Shown: in pieces, positions 43,112 through 54,767 of the stretch
How positions within the stretch are numbered: position 1 is the stretch's first letter
How the letters are laid out: each line of letters starts with the position of its first letter
Source: Coix lacryma-jobi var. lacryma-jobi
Taxonomy: Eukaryota > Streptophyta > Magnoliopsida > Poales > Poaceae
DNA length: 64,000 bases
Reading direction: 5' to 3'
Assembly: GCA_009763385.1 (NCBI GenBank)
Contig: CM019822.1
Location: 5,984,127-6,048,126, forward strand
The notes under the pieces: model-generated
Databases searched by the model: none
What the model was told of the DNA's origin: nothing
The model's input: only the letters and a program-made list of their open reading frames with translations
Translations under genes and position numbers: made by a program

Positions 43112-44791
43112 GCTCAACCGCAACAAGTGCTCCAACCAACACATATTGCAAGAGATCATCCTTTAGATCAAATTGTTGGTGACATAAGAAGAGGTGTGCA
43201 AACAAGATCAAGATTGGCATCCTTTTGTGAACACTACTCATTTGTATCATCTATTGAGCCAACCAAGATTGATGAAGCTTTGATGGATGTTGATTGGGTG
43301 AATGCAATGCATGAAGAGTTGAACAACTTCACCCGCAATGATGTTTGGGAGTTAATAGAAAGACCAAAGAACACAAATGTTATTGGTACAATATGGGTCT
43401 TCCGGAACAAGCAAGATGAAGATGGCATTGTTGTTAGAAACAAGGCAAGATTGGTTGCACAAGGGTACACTCAATTGGAAGGTATTGACTTTGGAGAAAC
43501 CTATGCACCGGTTGCTAGATTGGAGGCCATTAGAATTCTACTTGCATATGCTTGTTCTCACAACATCAAGCTCTATCAAATGGATGTCAAAAGTGCTTTT
43601 CTCAATGGATTCATCAATGAGTTAGTGTATGTTGAGCAACCTCCCAGATTTGAAGATTTGAAGAAGCCCAACCATGTATACAAGCTCAAGAAAGCACTTT
43701 ATGGGTTGAAGCAAGCACCAAGAGCATGGTATGAAAGATTGAGGGATTTCTTATTAGCTAAAGGGTTCAAAATTGGGAAAGTTGACACCACTCTCTTCAC
43801 CAAGAAGATTGGAAGTGACTTGTTTGTGTTACAAATCTATGTGGATGACATCATATTTGGATCAACCAACCAAGACTTTTGTGAAGAGTTTGGGGAGATG
43901 ATGGCTAAGGAGTTTGAGATGTCTATGATTGGAGAGCTTAGTTACTTTCTTGGACTACAAATCAAGCAAATGAAGAAAGGCACATTTGTTAGTCAAGGCA
44001 AGTACATCAAGGACATGCTCAAGAAGTTTGGGTTAGATGAAGCAAAGGCAATAACCACTCCAATGGGCACAAATGGACATTTGGATAGTGACTCTAGTGG
44101 TGACATGGTGGATCAAAAGTTATATCGGTCAATGATTGGAAGTCTACTCTATGTGACCGCATCAAGGTCGGATGTCATGTTTAGTGTGTGCATGTGTGCA
44201 AGGTTCCAAGCCTCACCAAGAGAAAGTCATTTGAAGGCAACCAAAAGAATATTGAGATATTTGAAGCACACTCCTAATGTTGGACTATGGTATCCCAAGG
44301 GCTCTCAATTTGAATTAATTGGATATTCGGATTCCGATTATGTGGGATGCAAGGTGGATAGAAAAAGCACATCGGCCACTTGTCAATTGCTTCGAAGATC
44401 ACTTGTCTCATGGTCATCAAAGAAGCAAAATAGTGTTGCACTCTCTACCGCCGAAGCCGAATACATATCTGCGGGTAGTTGTTGTGCACAATTGCTATGG
44501 ATGAAAGCAACATTGCAAGATTATGGAGTCAAGTTTGGACAAGTCCCATTACTATGTGATAATGAGAGCGTCGTCAAAATAGCCACCAACCCGGTACAAC
44601 ATTCAAGGACCAAGCACATTGACATAAGGCATCACTTCATTAGAGATCATCAAGCAAAGAAAGATATATCTATTGAGAATGTGGGCACCGATGATCAACT
44701 TGCCGATATCTTCACCAAGCCACTAGATGAGAGAAGGTTTTGCAAGCTAAGAAATGAATTGAATATCCTAGACTTCTCCAACATGAGTTGA
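43112..44791 (+). pseudogene. Sirevirus reverse transcriptase and RNase H
   Basis: This long open frame continues the polyprotein split by the CACTA element. It has the copia RT signatures WVFRNKQDEDG, KARLVAQGYTQ and FGETYAPVARLEAIR, the catalytic box YVDDIIFGS near residues 250-260, and YGLKQAPRAWYERL. The RNase H part follows with SDSDYVGC, STAEAEYISA and DNESVVKIA, ending in KHIDIRHHFI and the terminal DIFTKPL motif. RT copies element RNA into DNA in virus-like particles. The domain is uninterrupted here, in contrast to gag and PR, but it is separated from its start codon by 31 kb of nested DNA. Confidence 0.92.
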
Positions 44792-45799
44792 ATGCACCCC
44801 CACTTATGACATGCCTCTCCTCCAACAAAGCAAAGGTGAAATTGTTTGGCATATGCATTCATTCTTATTAGGTTGTGATATAGTTCATATAGCCATCACA
44901 CTACTTATTTAGGCTCATTCATGGTAAATCAAATGAATTTGAAGTATATATGGTACCACTATTGCTTCTATGTTTGATTTGATCTAGTGGTAGCATATAA
45001 CTTGTTTTGAGCTTGTAACTCTAGTGTTTGATCTAGTAAGAGAGCAATGGGTGTTTAACCAACGTGAGTAAGATAACCATTGTAAGATGTGTGAAAAAGC
45101 TTACTCTAGAGCAAACCGTGTTAAATATCCTATGCTCATGAGCTAGATTAAGCCATAACTTGACCAAGTATAATTCCCTATCATTAAAACTTGCCCCACC
45201 TTTATGATAATTGTTGACAAAGGGGGAGAAAATGATGCAACAAAGATATGCTAATAAACTTTCAAGTGGGATCGGAGCATACAAATAGGGGGAGCAAGCT
45301 CATGAACATGTATGTTGCATTTGAAATGTGCATATTCATATGATTGATTGCATTGCATAAGCTATTTATTTTTGACATTCATGCTTATGTGGTGAATGCT
45401 AGTGTTAGAACATGATTGATGATATGACTCACTAGCATGAATAGGATGATAACTAGACATACTTGTATTTTAGTATTTTCAAGTGGTTCAAGAGCCTTAT
45501 TATTATGTTGATCTCACGGGATTCTTGAGTTTTGATGTATGTCTAGTGACAAATGATGCTAAGGATGGTTTAACATGTGCACTCCGATTGGTATCACGCT
45601 TCAAAGGTCCATTCTTATGCCTTAGCATCATCATTGGTAGTATTGCTCATCCACATTTCATAATCATACATATGTGCCAAATTTAGAACCAAACTCTATA
45701 GCACATATGTAGGGGGAGCTAATACTATCAATGTGGTTACTCAATTTTAAATCACATATCTTTGTATAGGTTGTCATCAATTACCAAAAAGGGGGAGAT
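44792..45799 (+). other. Sirevirus 3' non-coding region with repeated polypurine tracts
   Basis: This roughly 1-kb region has no credible gene. It holds four AGGGGGAG-type polypurine motifs, near 45220, 45285, 45711 and 45788. The last, AAAAAGGGGGAGA, ends one base from the 3' LTR and is the functional PPT by position. Multiple PPT-like motifs upstream of the 3' LTR are described as a conserved Sirevirus feature. Confidence 0.85.
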
Positions 45800-47982
45800 T
45801 GAAAGCCCTTTGTTTGGTTTCGGTTAATTGATGAAACCTATTTGGTCTAATCCTATTGCTAAGCATGTGTAGATTATAAGAAAGGATTGTGACCAAGCCA
45901 AGTGGTGGAGCTAGCAAGGTGGCAACCATGAAGGATGGTGATGGCCACAAGCAACCAAGAGATAAAGTGCTCTACCATTGGTGAAAATTGAGAAGAAGGG
46001 AAGAGATGAGCAAAGAGGCCCGAAGGCAAAGGTATAACCTATAGGGCTCTTTGTTTTAGTGATCAAGACACTTAGCGAGTGTGATCACATTTAGGATAGA
46101 TAGCCGTACTATTAAGAGGAGATTATTCACGGCTTATGCGATGTTCAAGTGCCACTAGGAGTTCTCTAACATATCGATGGTATAGACCTAGTGAGTGACT
46201 AACAAAAACCCCTTGGAAAATGCTTTGCAAAATGCTAACACACTTGCATATGATACTGTACACTTGGTGGTGTTGGCACTTTTGGGACAAGGGGATGATA
46301 AGGAGTTGTGGAGAAATGGGAGAGACTAGTGTATAGTCCTTCTCCCTCCTGTCGAGCTTGCGAGGCAGGATTCAGCGTTTTTCGGAAGAGAAGAAGTGTT
46401 TTCGGAAGCATCGGACGCTGGTCCGAGGGGCATCGGACGCTGGGGAGCATCCGATGGTAAACCCTAGTTTCTGACAAATGTTGAAGGAGCATCGGACGCT
46501 GGCAACGGACGCTGAGGAAACACTGTTGCAGAGTCCGATGGTCATGTCGTGGCGCGAGCATGCTTTCCAGGGAGCATCGGACGCTGCCTGCGTCCGATGC
46601 AGAACCATCGGACGCGTCCGATGTGTTTTGGCCCTCTCTGGAACCTCTCTGCATGATCATCGGACGCAGGGGTTGAGCGTCCGATGTGAAGGTGCCAGCG
46701 CGTCCGATGTGGCGCAGAAAAGTGCTGAAATGAGCAATGGCATTGGAGCGTCCGATGCCAGGCATCGGCGCGTCCGATGTCACTTTAACTGTGGCGCGAA
46801 GTGATATGACTGTTGGGATCTAACGGGCAGATTTCATATCAGGGGGACACGTGGCTCCATCCGGAGCATCGGACGCTGGGGCAGCGTCCGATGGCTAAGC
46901 ATTGGAGCGTCCGATGCCCCTGATTTCAGCCCAACGGTTAGGCCGACTTGGATGGCCTATTTAAGGGGCTTGGCCGGCTCATATGGATGTACCTTTGCAT
47001 ATTCTGATTCCTAAGCATACTAGTGAGCATTGGCAAGCCTCCCAACTCATCTCCCAAGTTGATTTGATCAAACCTAGTGAGATTGAGTGATCTAGTGCGT
47101 GATTTGATAGAGTTCAATCTAGTGGCACTAGTTCTTCGCATCGACATTGAGTTTTTCTTGTTACTCTTGGCATTTGTCGGCGCCTAGGCGGCTTGGAGGT
47201 ATTGAGGTGGTTTTGGCAAGAGAAGGAGATTGTTCTTGGCCACCACCGATTGTGATTGTGAGAGGTTTTGGAGCTTCACCTCGCCGGAGCGGCAAGAGGC
47301 ATCCTTAGTGGATTGCTCGTGTCATTGAGCTACCTCACTAGTGGTAGATTCTTGTGGCGCTCTTAGTGAGCTTGGCTTTGCGTCGATTATCCACCGGGTC
47401 ACCTAGTGTTGGTTGACACAACGGGGAGTAGCGTGCCGGCAAGCACATGAACCTCGGGATAAATCTTGGTGTCCCGTGTGCTTATTATGATTGGTCTTCA
47501 TATTCACATCTTGGTGATTGGCATCACGAGTGGATTTCACCGGTGATTGGCTCTCTACAAGGCGATCCCGAAGGCTCGGTGAAACCACTTCTATCTAGCT
47601 CATTTACTTTGTGTATTTACATTGAGCTATTTCTCTTTTGTAGATACGATCATTTGTGGTATATCTCTTGTTATATTCCTTGTGTAGCTAGTTGTAATTA
47701 GCTTGCTTAGTCTATCTTTTTGTGCACACTTGTCTCATATACTTTTGTATATCATACTTGTACTAGAGCTAGTTAGTTTTATTCCGCATTAGATATTAGC
47801 TCTAATTGCTTGTGTGACATAGATATATTAGGTAGAATTGTTGGATAGGTGGCTTGCAACACACTATTAGGCTAGCGCAAAAAGCTTCGCCATTTGTTAT
47901 ACTAATAGTGTTTGCCTAAGTAATTTTGTAGAATTTCAATTAGGCTATTCACCCCACCCCTCTAGCCAATTTGGACCTTTCA
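45800..47982 (+). repeat. Sirevirus 3' LTR (2183 bp)
   Basis: It is co-linear with 6278-8434, differing by scattered substitutions and small indels. The 3' copy keeps more intact CGTCCGATG motifs and one extra motif-bearing segment. It ends CCTTTCA at 47982, after which the interrupted 65-bp array resumes. Confidence 0.95.
46407..46919 (+). repeat. CG-rich palindrome cluster in the Sirevirus 3' LTR
   Basis: This is the same inverted-repeat cluster as at 6873-7369, better preserved. The perfect 18-bp palindrome lies at 46606-46623. Confidence 0.88.
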
Positions 47983-48310
47983 CCTGTCTTTTTTAGCGAG
48001 GGTCGCCTTTAACATTTATGAAAGTTGTTTAGCAAAACAGTGACGCTCCCTGTCTTTTTTAGCGATGCTTGCCTTTAATGTTTATGAAAGCTATTTAGGA
48101 AAACGGAGACTCCCCCTGTCTTTTTTAGCGAGGCTCGCCTTTAACGTTTATGAAAGTTATTTAGGAAAACAGCGACGCCCCCTGTCTTTTTTAGCAAGGC
48201 TCGTCTTTAACGTTTATGAAAACTGCTTAGGAAAACAGCAACGCCCCCTGTCTTTTTCAGCGAGGCTCGCCTTTATTGTTTATGAGAATAGTTTGGAAAA
48301 CAGCGACGCA
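47983..48310. repeat. 65-bp tandem array, right part
   Basis: Five units of about 66 bp start near 47983, 48048, 48114, 48180 and 48246. They are the same family as 6074-6277 and continue it across the Sirevirus insertion. Confidence 0.9.
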
Positions 48311-48329
48311 GTCGCACCTCCCCTTGCCT

Positions 48330-48960
48330 TTGACGAGGATGTAGTTTGCATTGCAAGCCCCTGGCGTTTTTGCGAGGGTACTTGATTTTTTGTGACTTAG
48401 CGCCTCACCTTATTGTAGGTGGAGGTGTAGTTTCGTATAGCGAGCCCCTGACGTTTCTGTGAGGGTACTTGGTTTTTTGGGACTTCGTGTCTCCCCTTAT
48501 CTTAGGTGGAGGTGAAGTTTGCCTTGTAAGCCCCTGACATTTTTGCGAGGGTATTTGGTTTTTTGGGACTTCGCGCCTCTCTTATCTTAGGTGGAGGTGA
48601 AGTTTGCCTTGCAAGCCCCTGTCATTTTTGCGAGGGTACTTGATTTTTTTGTGACTTCGCGCCTCCCCTTGTCTAAGGTGGAGGTGAAGTTTGCCTTGCA
48701 AGCCTCTGGCATTTTTGCAAGAGTATTTGGTTTTTTGGACTTCGCGCCTCCCCTTATCTTAGGTGGAGGTGAAGTTTGCCTTGCAAGCCCCTGGCGTTTT
48801 GGCGAGGGTACTTGATTTTTTTGTGACTTCGCGCCTCCCCTTGTCTAAGGTGGAGGTGAAGTTTGCCTTGCAAGCCCCTGGTGTTTTTGCGAGGGTACTT
48901 GATTTTTTGTGACTTCGCGCCTCCCCTTGTCTAAGCTGGAGGTGAAGTTTGCCTTGCAAG
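48330..48960. repeat. 86-bp tandem array
   Basis: About eight units of GGTGGAGGTGAAGTTTGCCT followed by a TGCAAGCCCCTGGCGTTTTT-type block and a CGCGCCTCCCCTT block, each 83-90 bp. Open frames on both strands are repeat-encoded. The array probably belongs to the 3' non-coding region of the minus-strand Tat-like remnant. Confidence 0.9.
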
Positions 48961-49228
48961 TTTGTTTCGAAATGTTTGTGTTTCGAATCAATCTTTGGGG
49001 ATTTTTCATTGATGTAAGCGCTCTTGATGAAGAGTCACTTTTTCGATGTTGATGAAAAAAAAACTTTGGAGTTTCTTTTTTGGGGATTATTGCTTGTATT
49101 AAGGATTTGGATGCTACCTCGTTAAAAAACCTTACGCCCCTTTGTAAGGAAAAAGAGTGCAGCTCCTTTGTTTTTGTTACAAAGCATGGTACCAAAAAGG
49201 AAAAATAAAAAGATGAAAAACAAATTAC
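48961..49228. other. Remnant of the Tat-like 3' non-coding region
   Basis: No gene. A short GAAAAAAAAACTTTGG tract and an AAAAAACCTTACGCCCC segment are visible. It lies between the pol remnant and the arrays on the minus strand. Confidence 0.5.
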
Positions 49229-49647
49229 ATGTTGCGAGAGCTCGCTAAGGCTCCGCTATGGGTAGTATTTGCGAAGGTCATCGACATTCCAGGTATGCGG
49301 CAGGCGGGTTTCTTCGCTGTCGGAGAGGTGGTAGGACCCTGGGCGATTACATTCTATTATCAAGTATGGTCCCGTCCATTTTGGCTGAAATTATCCTGCC
49401 ATATTGGCGTTTTGTTTCCGAATGAGGACGAGGTCACCCTTCTTCAAGTCTTTGATTCTCACTTTTTTTGTCTCTCCACTTTTTTGTTTCCTCTTGATAT
49501 TTGCGAAGGTTGTGCACTGCGCTGCATCTTGTTTCTTCGAGCAAACCTTTATCTGTCAGCTGGTTCTGTTCGTTTGATTCGAGGGTTGTTTTGAGTGAGC
49601 CATATTTCAATTTTTCTGGTAATACTGCTTCTTCTCCAAAGAGGAGC
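49229..49647 (-). pseudogene. Tat-like Ty3/gypsy integrase C-terminus, degenerate
   Basis: On the minus strand the order is LLFGEEAVLPEKLKYG, a charged segment (RKYQEETKKWRDKK), a frameshift, then KDLKKGDLVLIRKQN, KWTGPYLIIECNRPGSYHLS and HTWNVDDLRKYYP. This is the conserved end of Tat-lineage integrase (YGEEAVLP ... GDLVL ... W.GPY.I ... PGSY.L ... WN...LRK.YP). One stop lies in the middle. The upstream part is cut at 49647 by element E. The plus-strand open frame over 49229-49594 is only its antisense shadow. Confidence 0.82.
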
Positions 49648-49990
49648 TGTTGACACCAGATTTTTGCACACGTAAGGATATGACAGATGGGCTCGGCCAG
49701 TAGAGGGAAAAGGATTCGGCAAACAATCGGGCATTTGTTTGACCCTCAGGGTTTCGGCGGTTATCTGTGCGGTCGGCTATTTCACAAAGCAGCGGCTCCA
49801 TTCGGGAAACACATGTTGTGAATAAAGCCGGCTTGCACGAGAAGATACGTGACGATGGAAGGCGCCGAAAGGATTAGAAATAGGATTTGTATCTTTCTGT
49901 GTTTTATTGTGTAAGTCATGATCGTTTAGGACTCGTGTTTCGTCCAGGGTATAAATATAAGCCCTCGACCATTGTAAAATTGTTCACAAC
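49648..49990 (+). repeat. Element E 5' LTR, left fragment
   Basis: The U3 part with TGTTGACACC start and a TATAAATATAAGCCCTCG box near 49951. It is broken by C at 49990 (TSD ACAAC, 49986-49990). Confidence 0.85.
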
Positions 49991-51431
49991 TGTTAACACC
50001 GAGTTTTCGCACTATGACAAGTGGACCGGCGCTATGATAATTCGGCGAACGCCGCCGCTGGAAGGATTCGGCAGACGGCGGATGCGGTCGGCTAACTCAA
50101 TGTATTCGGCAAGGCTGTGAAAGCGATTAGTCAACAGCGAGCGGGTTCAGCAACGTAACGCTACGGTCGGTTACCTCGAGCCAAGCCAGTTTGCGATGAA
50201 TACAGCATGTCGAGAAGATTTAGCGATGGGAATCTCGTTCATTTTAGCGCATGCCGGTTATTAAAGGAAGCTTGGAGCAAAAGGCATCATGTTTCTGATA
50301 GTTTCCTAATTTATCATTGTAATCGTGTTCTTCTAGGACTCAGATAAGTTTCCTGTTTTATCGTTGTAATCGTGTCCTCCTAGGACTCGTAGGACACCAG
50401 GGTATAAATATAAACCCTGAGACTATTGTAAATCTGTTCACAATCAATACAACCAACCCCGGCCCCGTGCCGTCTTCGAGTCCAAGTCGTGTCGTCGTGT
50501 TCTTCGAGAGGGGCCATCGATCCGTCGACCTCCGTAAGTTCCGGCAACCTTGCTATCATGTCTAGTATCGTGCGGCGGATTTAGATATGGTGCAAGTAGT
50601 CTCGTACGATAAGCTTAGTATCGTGCGGCGGATTTAAGCTTATGACGGGAGGTCTTTGTTTATGTCTTGTATCGTGCGGCGGATTGAGACATGAGTAAAG
50701 ATAGTTATCGGCTCTGTTAGATTTGGCAATCTGATAGATTCATTAAGTTACCTTGTGTTATATGTTTTGTTACGTTTATCTTATCATAACACTTTTGCCC
50801 AATCTAGATACCGTCCGGTTCGGCTCCATCTTTATAGATCTGCTCTATTTCACGTTTATTATTGGAAAGTCTGTTATGCGGTAGATCTATTGTTCGTAAT
50901 AGCCGAATTGGATCGTATCTGGGTTGCCACGTGGTGAGGGTTCATGCATGTTAAGCGTGTTTGATCTATGACAAGGCTAGGTGTCGTGCGGCAGGCGCAG
51001 GCTTTAGATTAGCTTAGTCATGCTTAGCTTGTATGTTCAATCTCCATGGACCCCAACTCGGTTGTACAATCGAGATTGGTTAAGTTTTAACTTATATATA
51101 ATACGTCATGCGAGTACGATTCTCATGCAAACGTGTTCGGCAACCTGTTATTCATGTGACTCTGTTCATATTGCCGAATAATCTTTAAACCTGTTGGCAG
51201 ATAGCTTTCATAGCTATATGTCGTCGCAAGTGGCTTCAGGGCCGTACATCTTGGAACTGTCTGGTCATACCCGGCACGTTCCAGCTTTGTATTTAACAGT
51301 TTATCTCCCTTGTTAGTTGCAGGTCAAACTGACTGGCACGCACCGGACTTCTGAGCACCCGGGCCACGATTGAAGCCAGCTTCTTCGGCTTGCCGTGTGC
51401 TTGGCGCAGAGCGCCATTTTTTGCGCCAACA
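49991..51431 (+). repeat. Element C 5' LTR
   Basis: 1441 bp. A TATAAATATAAACCC box lies at 50403. Downstream the motif TATCGTGCGGCGGATT repeats at 50566, 50619 and 50670. The LTR ends GCGCCAACA. Confidence 0.96.
50403..50409 (+). promoter_or_regulatory. TATA box of the element C LTR
   Basis: TATAAAT in GGGTATAAATATAAACCCTG; the 3' LTR copy is at 61034-61040. The same TATAAATATAA(A/G)CCCT block is found in A and E. Confidence 0.65.
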
Positions 51432-51457
51432 CACTTTTTGGCACGCCTGGTGGGACC
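51432..51457 (+). other. Element C candidate primer-binding region
   Basis: CACTTTTTGGCACGCCTGGT then GGGACC immediately follows the LTR. It is identical in E and close to A. The tRNA primer was not identified. Confidence 0.62.
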
Positions 51458-51477
51458 AACACTTTTTTCCTGCAGCA

Positions 51478-53912
51478 ATGGTCGAAGTCACTGAAGCCGA
51501 GGCCAGCAACAAGGCGGGGCTCGTGCAGGTGCAGCTCACCGAACTACCCGACGAGTACAGAGAGCAGGTGGAGGATGCTTGTGCCGAATTCCAGGCCAAG
51601 TGCTTAGAAGCCTTTTCCAAGAACAAGAGCGGAAAGGTTCGCCGTCTGCACGATCTGCCGAAACCCGTCCAGCCCAACCCGAATGATCCCAGGGAAGCGG
51701 AGGCAGTGTTGAAAATGTCTCATATGATCAACGAAGTTGTCTCTGGTGCCATCGGTCGCATGCATGGGGCGTTTCTCAACACCTTCCGCACCATCATGAT
51801 CACCCAATTCGGCCCCAAGGCCGATGAACTTATGGAGGCCGAGTTTGGCCCTATAGCAGGACCACATCTTTTCAATCTGCCGAATCACCTCAAGGGGGCA
51901 GGAGCTGCTGGTGAGGAGACCCCGCCTAAGGCTCAATCGAGCGGGATGACCATTCAAGAGAAGCACACGCCAGAGGGCCAGTTCCTGACCATGGGTCAGT
52001 TCACGTTCGGCGCTAAGGGTCAGCCGCCAGAGTCAACACGCAAGATCTCCCCGCAAACCTACAGGCTCATAAAGGACTACTATGGAAACGGGTACCATGA
52101 GATGCTTGAGCCTCACAACATAGAGGGTGCCCCACATCCAGGATACGGGAAGCCGACGGCCGAGAAAACCGCCGACTCTAATGTCGATGTCATGCTAGAG
52201 AGGATGGCAGATATGATGCAGCGCACTTTCGGCCTGAAGCCTAAGGGCACTTATGCTTACAGATCTCCGTTCCCCGAGTGGTTCCACCGTGTGGCTCTAC
52301 CTCCCAGAGTCAAAGTGCCGACAGACCTGTCCAAGTTCTCCAGCTTAGACGACACTAGCACGGTGGAGCACATCAGTCGCTATCTGATCCAGCTTGGAGA
52401 GGCCAATACCGAGGATGCCTTCAGGGTTCGGTACTTCCCGTCTTCGCTCACTGGGCCGGCGTTCGCTTGGTTCACGTCTCTGCCACCGGGCTCTATTCTC
52501 TCTTGGGCAGACTTGGAACAGAAGTTCCATACGCACTTCTACACGGGCACCAAGGAGAAGAAGCTGGTGGACATCATGTATGTGCGCCAGAGGCCGAATG
52601 AGACACCGCAGGACTACCTGCGCAGGTTTAGGGAAGGCAAAAGCCAGTGCTTCGGCATGTATCTGCCGGACGACCAGCTTCCACCATTGGCCGTGGCGGG
52701 CATGCTCCCAAGCATCAGAGACAAGCTCTTCGGCCAGGAGTTCGAGGACCTGGGTCATCTCTCTCGCCGGCTGAATGAAATGACTATTCAGGCGCAAGGC
52801 TTCCGGAGGGAAGGGCGCTTCCAGAGGGACAATGTCGCGGCCCAGATGTATCAAGCTTTCCTCGACGAAGCCGATGACTATTCCGATGCCGAAGATGAGG
52901 TGGCCGCTGCAGAGTTCAACTGGGACAAAGAACCGACCCAGGCCAACAAGCAGTGGCTGCGCCAGCAGAAAGGAGCATACGACTTCGACGTCACCAAGGC
53001 CGACAAACTCTTCGAGTTTCTGATTGCCGAAGGGAGAGTCAGGCTACCCCCGGATCACCCGATGCTACGTCCTGGAGGCGTCAAAGACAAGAAATACTGC
53101 GGCTTCCACAACACTAATACTCATTCTATTAATGATTGCCGCGTGTTCAGGACCAGGATCCGGAAGGCCATCCAGGATGGGCACATCAAATTCAATGGCA
53201 AGATGAAGATCGATGCCAACCCCTTCGCCCAGAACTCCGTGTTCGTCTCAGTGAACATGGTAGCCCCGGAGGATCCCAAAGGCAAGGGCAAGGTCAAGGT
53301 CCTCACCTCCAACAAGGCGCGCGAGTCTGGCGCAGTGGATCCCGATCGGCAAATCACTGGTGATGAGCTCCGGCAGCATGCCCAAGTCGCGAATAGCCGA
53401 TACGAGCACGGAGAGTCTTCCAGGCGCAGGCCTACTCACAGAGATCTCCTTAACAAGTGGCGCCGGCAAAAGGAGAAAGAGCAGAGGCGTCTCCAACACA
53501 AAGAACAGGAGCTCACGAGGGAGCATCAGCGCGAAGACGATTACACAGGGGAGCACCGGTATCGTCTGGAGGAGAGGGCTTACCACAGAGAACAGGCCCA
53601 TCGCTGGGAGCAAGAACGCCGCCAAGAGCGGGAGCAAGCTCACTGGGGCTGTCCGTTCTTCCGCCATTGCTGGAACGAAGGCTTGAAACTGCCTGCCGTC
53701 AACAACTGCCCCGAATGCAGCGATCAGTACCAGGGGTATAGGCAGGATCGGGTCAACCGCCGTCCCGTCCATGAAAGGTTGGGAGCGCGCATCCCAATGG
53801 ACGATCGGCGCCTAAAAATGAGGAGCCCGGGTCGGCAAGCCAAAAGATGTGTCGACCAGGAGTGGGTGCATCACCGGGACGACAGCGAGGAGGTACAGCC
53901 CCGCCCATATAG
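51478..53912 (+). CDS. Element C Gag
   Basis: The ATG at 51478 lies shortly after the primer region and starts MVEVTEAEASNKAGLVQVQL. The Retrotrans_gag capsid domain lies near residues 315-440 (VRYFPSSLTGPAFAWFTSLP ... DLEQKFHTHFYTG ... RQRPNETPQDYLRRFREGKS). A Cys cluster near 590-610 (YCGFHNTNTHSINDC) and a Tat-type finger near 724-750 (GCPFFRHCWNEG ... NNCPEC) follow, separated by a long Arg/Glu coiled-coil stretch (KWRRQKEKEQRRLQHKEQEL). The frame stays open to 54081, but protein-like sequence passes to the -1 frame at about 53880-53912. Gag assembles the particle around element RNA. Confidence 0.9.
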
Positions 53913-54767
53913 GTGGCAAAAGGGGCAATGGTGCCCCCAGGGCTCAGGAAAAGCCAGAAAAGGAGAGTGCAACGCCTCCGGAATAGGGAGTTGGAAGAAG
54001 CAGCCGCCGGTGGGAAGAAGCAAGAGTGGCGTCCGAAGGAAAAGCCAGGCAACAATGGCAAAGGCGCTGGCGTGGCCATGACTTTCTTCCTTCCCCTGGA
54101 ATTCATGGCTCCAATCGGCCAGGGGGCACAGGACGAAGCGCGTTCGGACTCCGACGAGGCCGAGCACAACGAGCTCGCGGCACAGCTCGTGTTGTCTCAG
54201 AAGGCAGCATTTGACAAGCCAGCTAAGCATCGGCATTTGAAGCCGTTATATGTCAAGGGGTACGTCAACGGAAAGCCGCTAACCAAGATGTTTGTCGATG
54301 GCGGTGCAGCGATCAACATCATGCCTTACGCCACCTTTAGAAAGCTGGGCATGAACGATGAAGATCTGCTCAAAACGGACATGATACTCCGTGACTTTGC
54401 CGACAATCCCTCTGACACTCGGGGTGCCGTGCACGTGGAACTGATGATAGGATCCAAGACGCTCATCACGACCTTCTTTGTCATTGGCGGCAAGGGGGCA
54501 TACAGCCTGCTTTTGGGCAGGGATTGGATCCATGCCAACTGTTGCATACCTTCGACCATGCACCAAATACTCATCCAGTGGGTTGGAGATGACATCGAGA
54601 TTGTCCAAGCTGATGACTCGGTGAGTGTTGCTACCATTGAGCCCACTTACTGCGAATTTGACGGAGTAGATTGCTTCTCCGATCGTGTGTGGGGAGAAGG
54701 TCCTGTCAACATCTACGACAGAGATCAACAGCCGATCCAAGCAGTCGGCTCTCAAAGTTTCTTTTAG
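53913..54767 (+). CDS. Element C protease region
   Basis: The frame is -1 relative to Gag and overlaps its end (53913-54081). It starts with basic residues (RKSQKRRVQRLRNRELEE) and continues to an aspartic protease core with KMFVDGGAAINIMPYATFRK and later GAYSLLLGRDWIHANCCIPS. The catalytic triplet is Asp-Gly-Gly rather than Asp-Ser-Gly, a form I recall from other plant Tat elements and so do not treat as damage. It ends at TAG 54765-54767, directly followed by the ATG of the RT frame in the same phase. Expression could need -1 frameshifting and then readthrough or reinitiation, or the TAG may be a mutation. Confidence 0.85.
   Translation: MAKGAMVPPGLRKSQKRRVQRLRNRELEEAAAGGKKQEWRPKEKPGNNGKGAGVAMTFFLPLEFMAPIGQGAQDEARSDSDEAEHNELAAQLVLSQKAAFDKPAKHRHLKPLYVKGYVNGKPLTKMFVDGGAAINIMPYATFRKLGMNDEDLLKTDMILRDFADNPSDTRGAVHVELMIGSKTLITTFFVIGGKGAYSLLLGRDWIHANCCIPSTMHQILIQWVGDDIEIVQADDSVSVATIEPTYCEFDGVDCFSDRVWGEGPVNIYDRDQQPIQAVGSQSFF

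Larger units (their letters stand above)
6278..47982 (+). mobile_element. Sirevirus-type Ty1/copia retrotransposon
   Basis: The LTRs start TGAAAGCCCT and end CCTTTCA. Three bases after the 5' LTR lies a PBS complementary to initiator tRNA-Met. The internal order Gag, protease, integrase, RT, RNase H is diagnostic of Ty1/copia. Sirevirus features are a coiled-coil Gag extension, repeated polypurine-like motifs in the 3' non-coding region and CG-rich palindromes in the LTR. The flanking 5-mers CCTAT (6273-6277) and CCTGT (47983-47987) match at four of five bases. Without the CACTA insertion and its 3-bp TSD the element is about 10.6 kb. gag, PR and INT are frameshifted, so this copy is not autonomous. 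Confidence 0.93.

Noticed and set aside
49229..49594. 121-codon plus-strand ORF
   Set aside because: It is antisense to the degenerate Tat integrase C-terminus, which explains the conservation on the other strand.
54290..54310. Asp-Gly-Gly in place of Asp-Ser-Gly in the element C protease taken as a defect
   Set aside because: From memory, Asp-Gly-Gly is common in plant Tat-type proteases, so it is not evidence of inactivation here.
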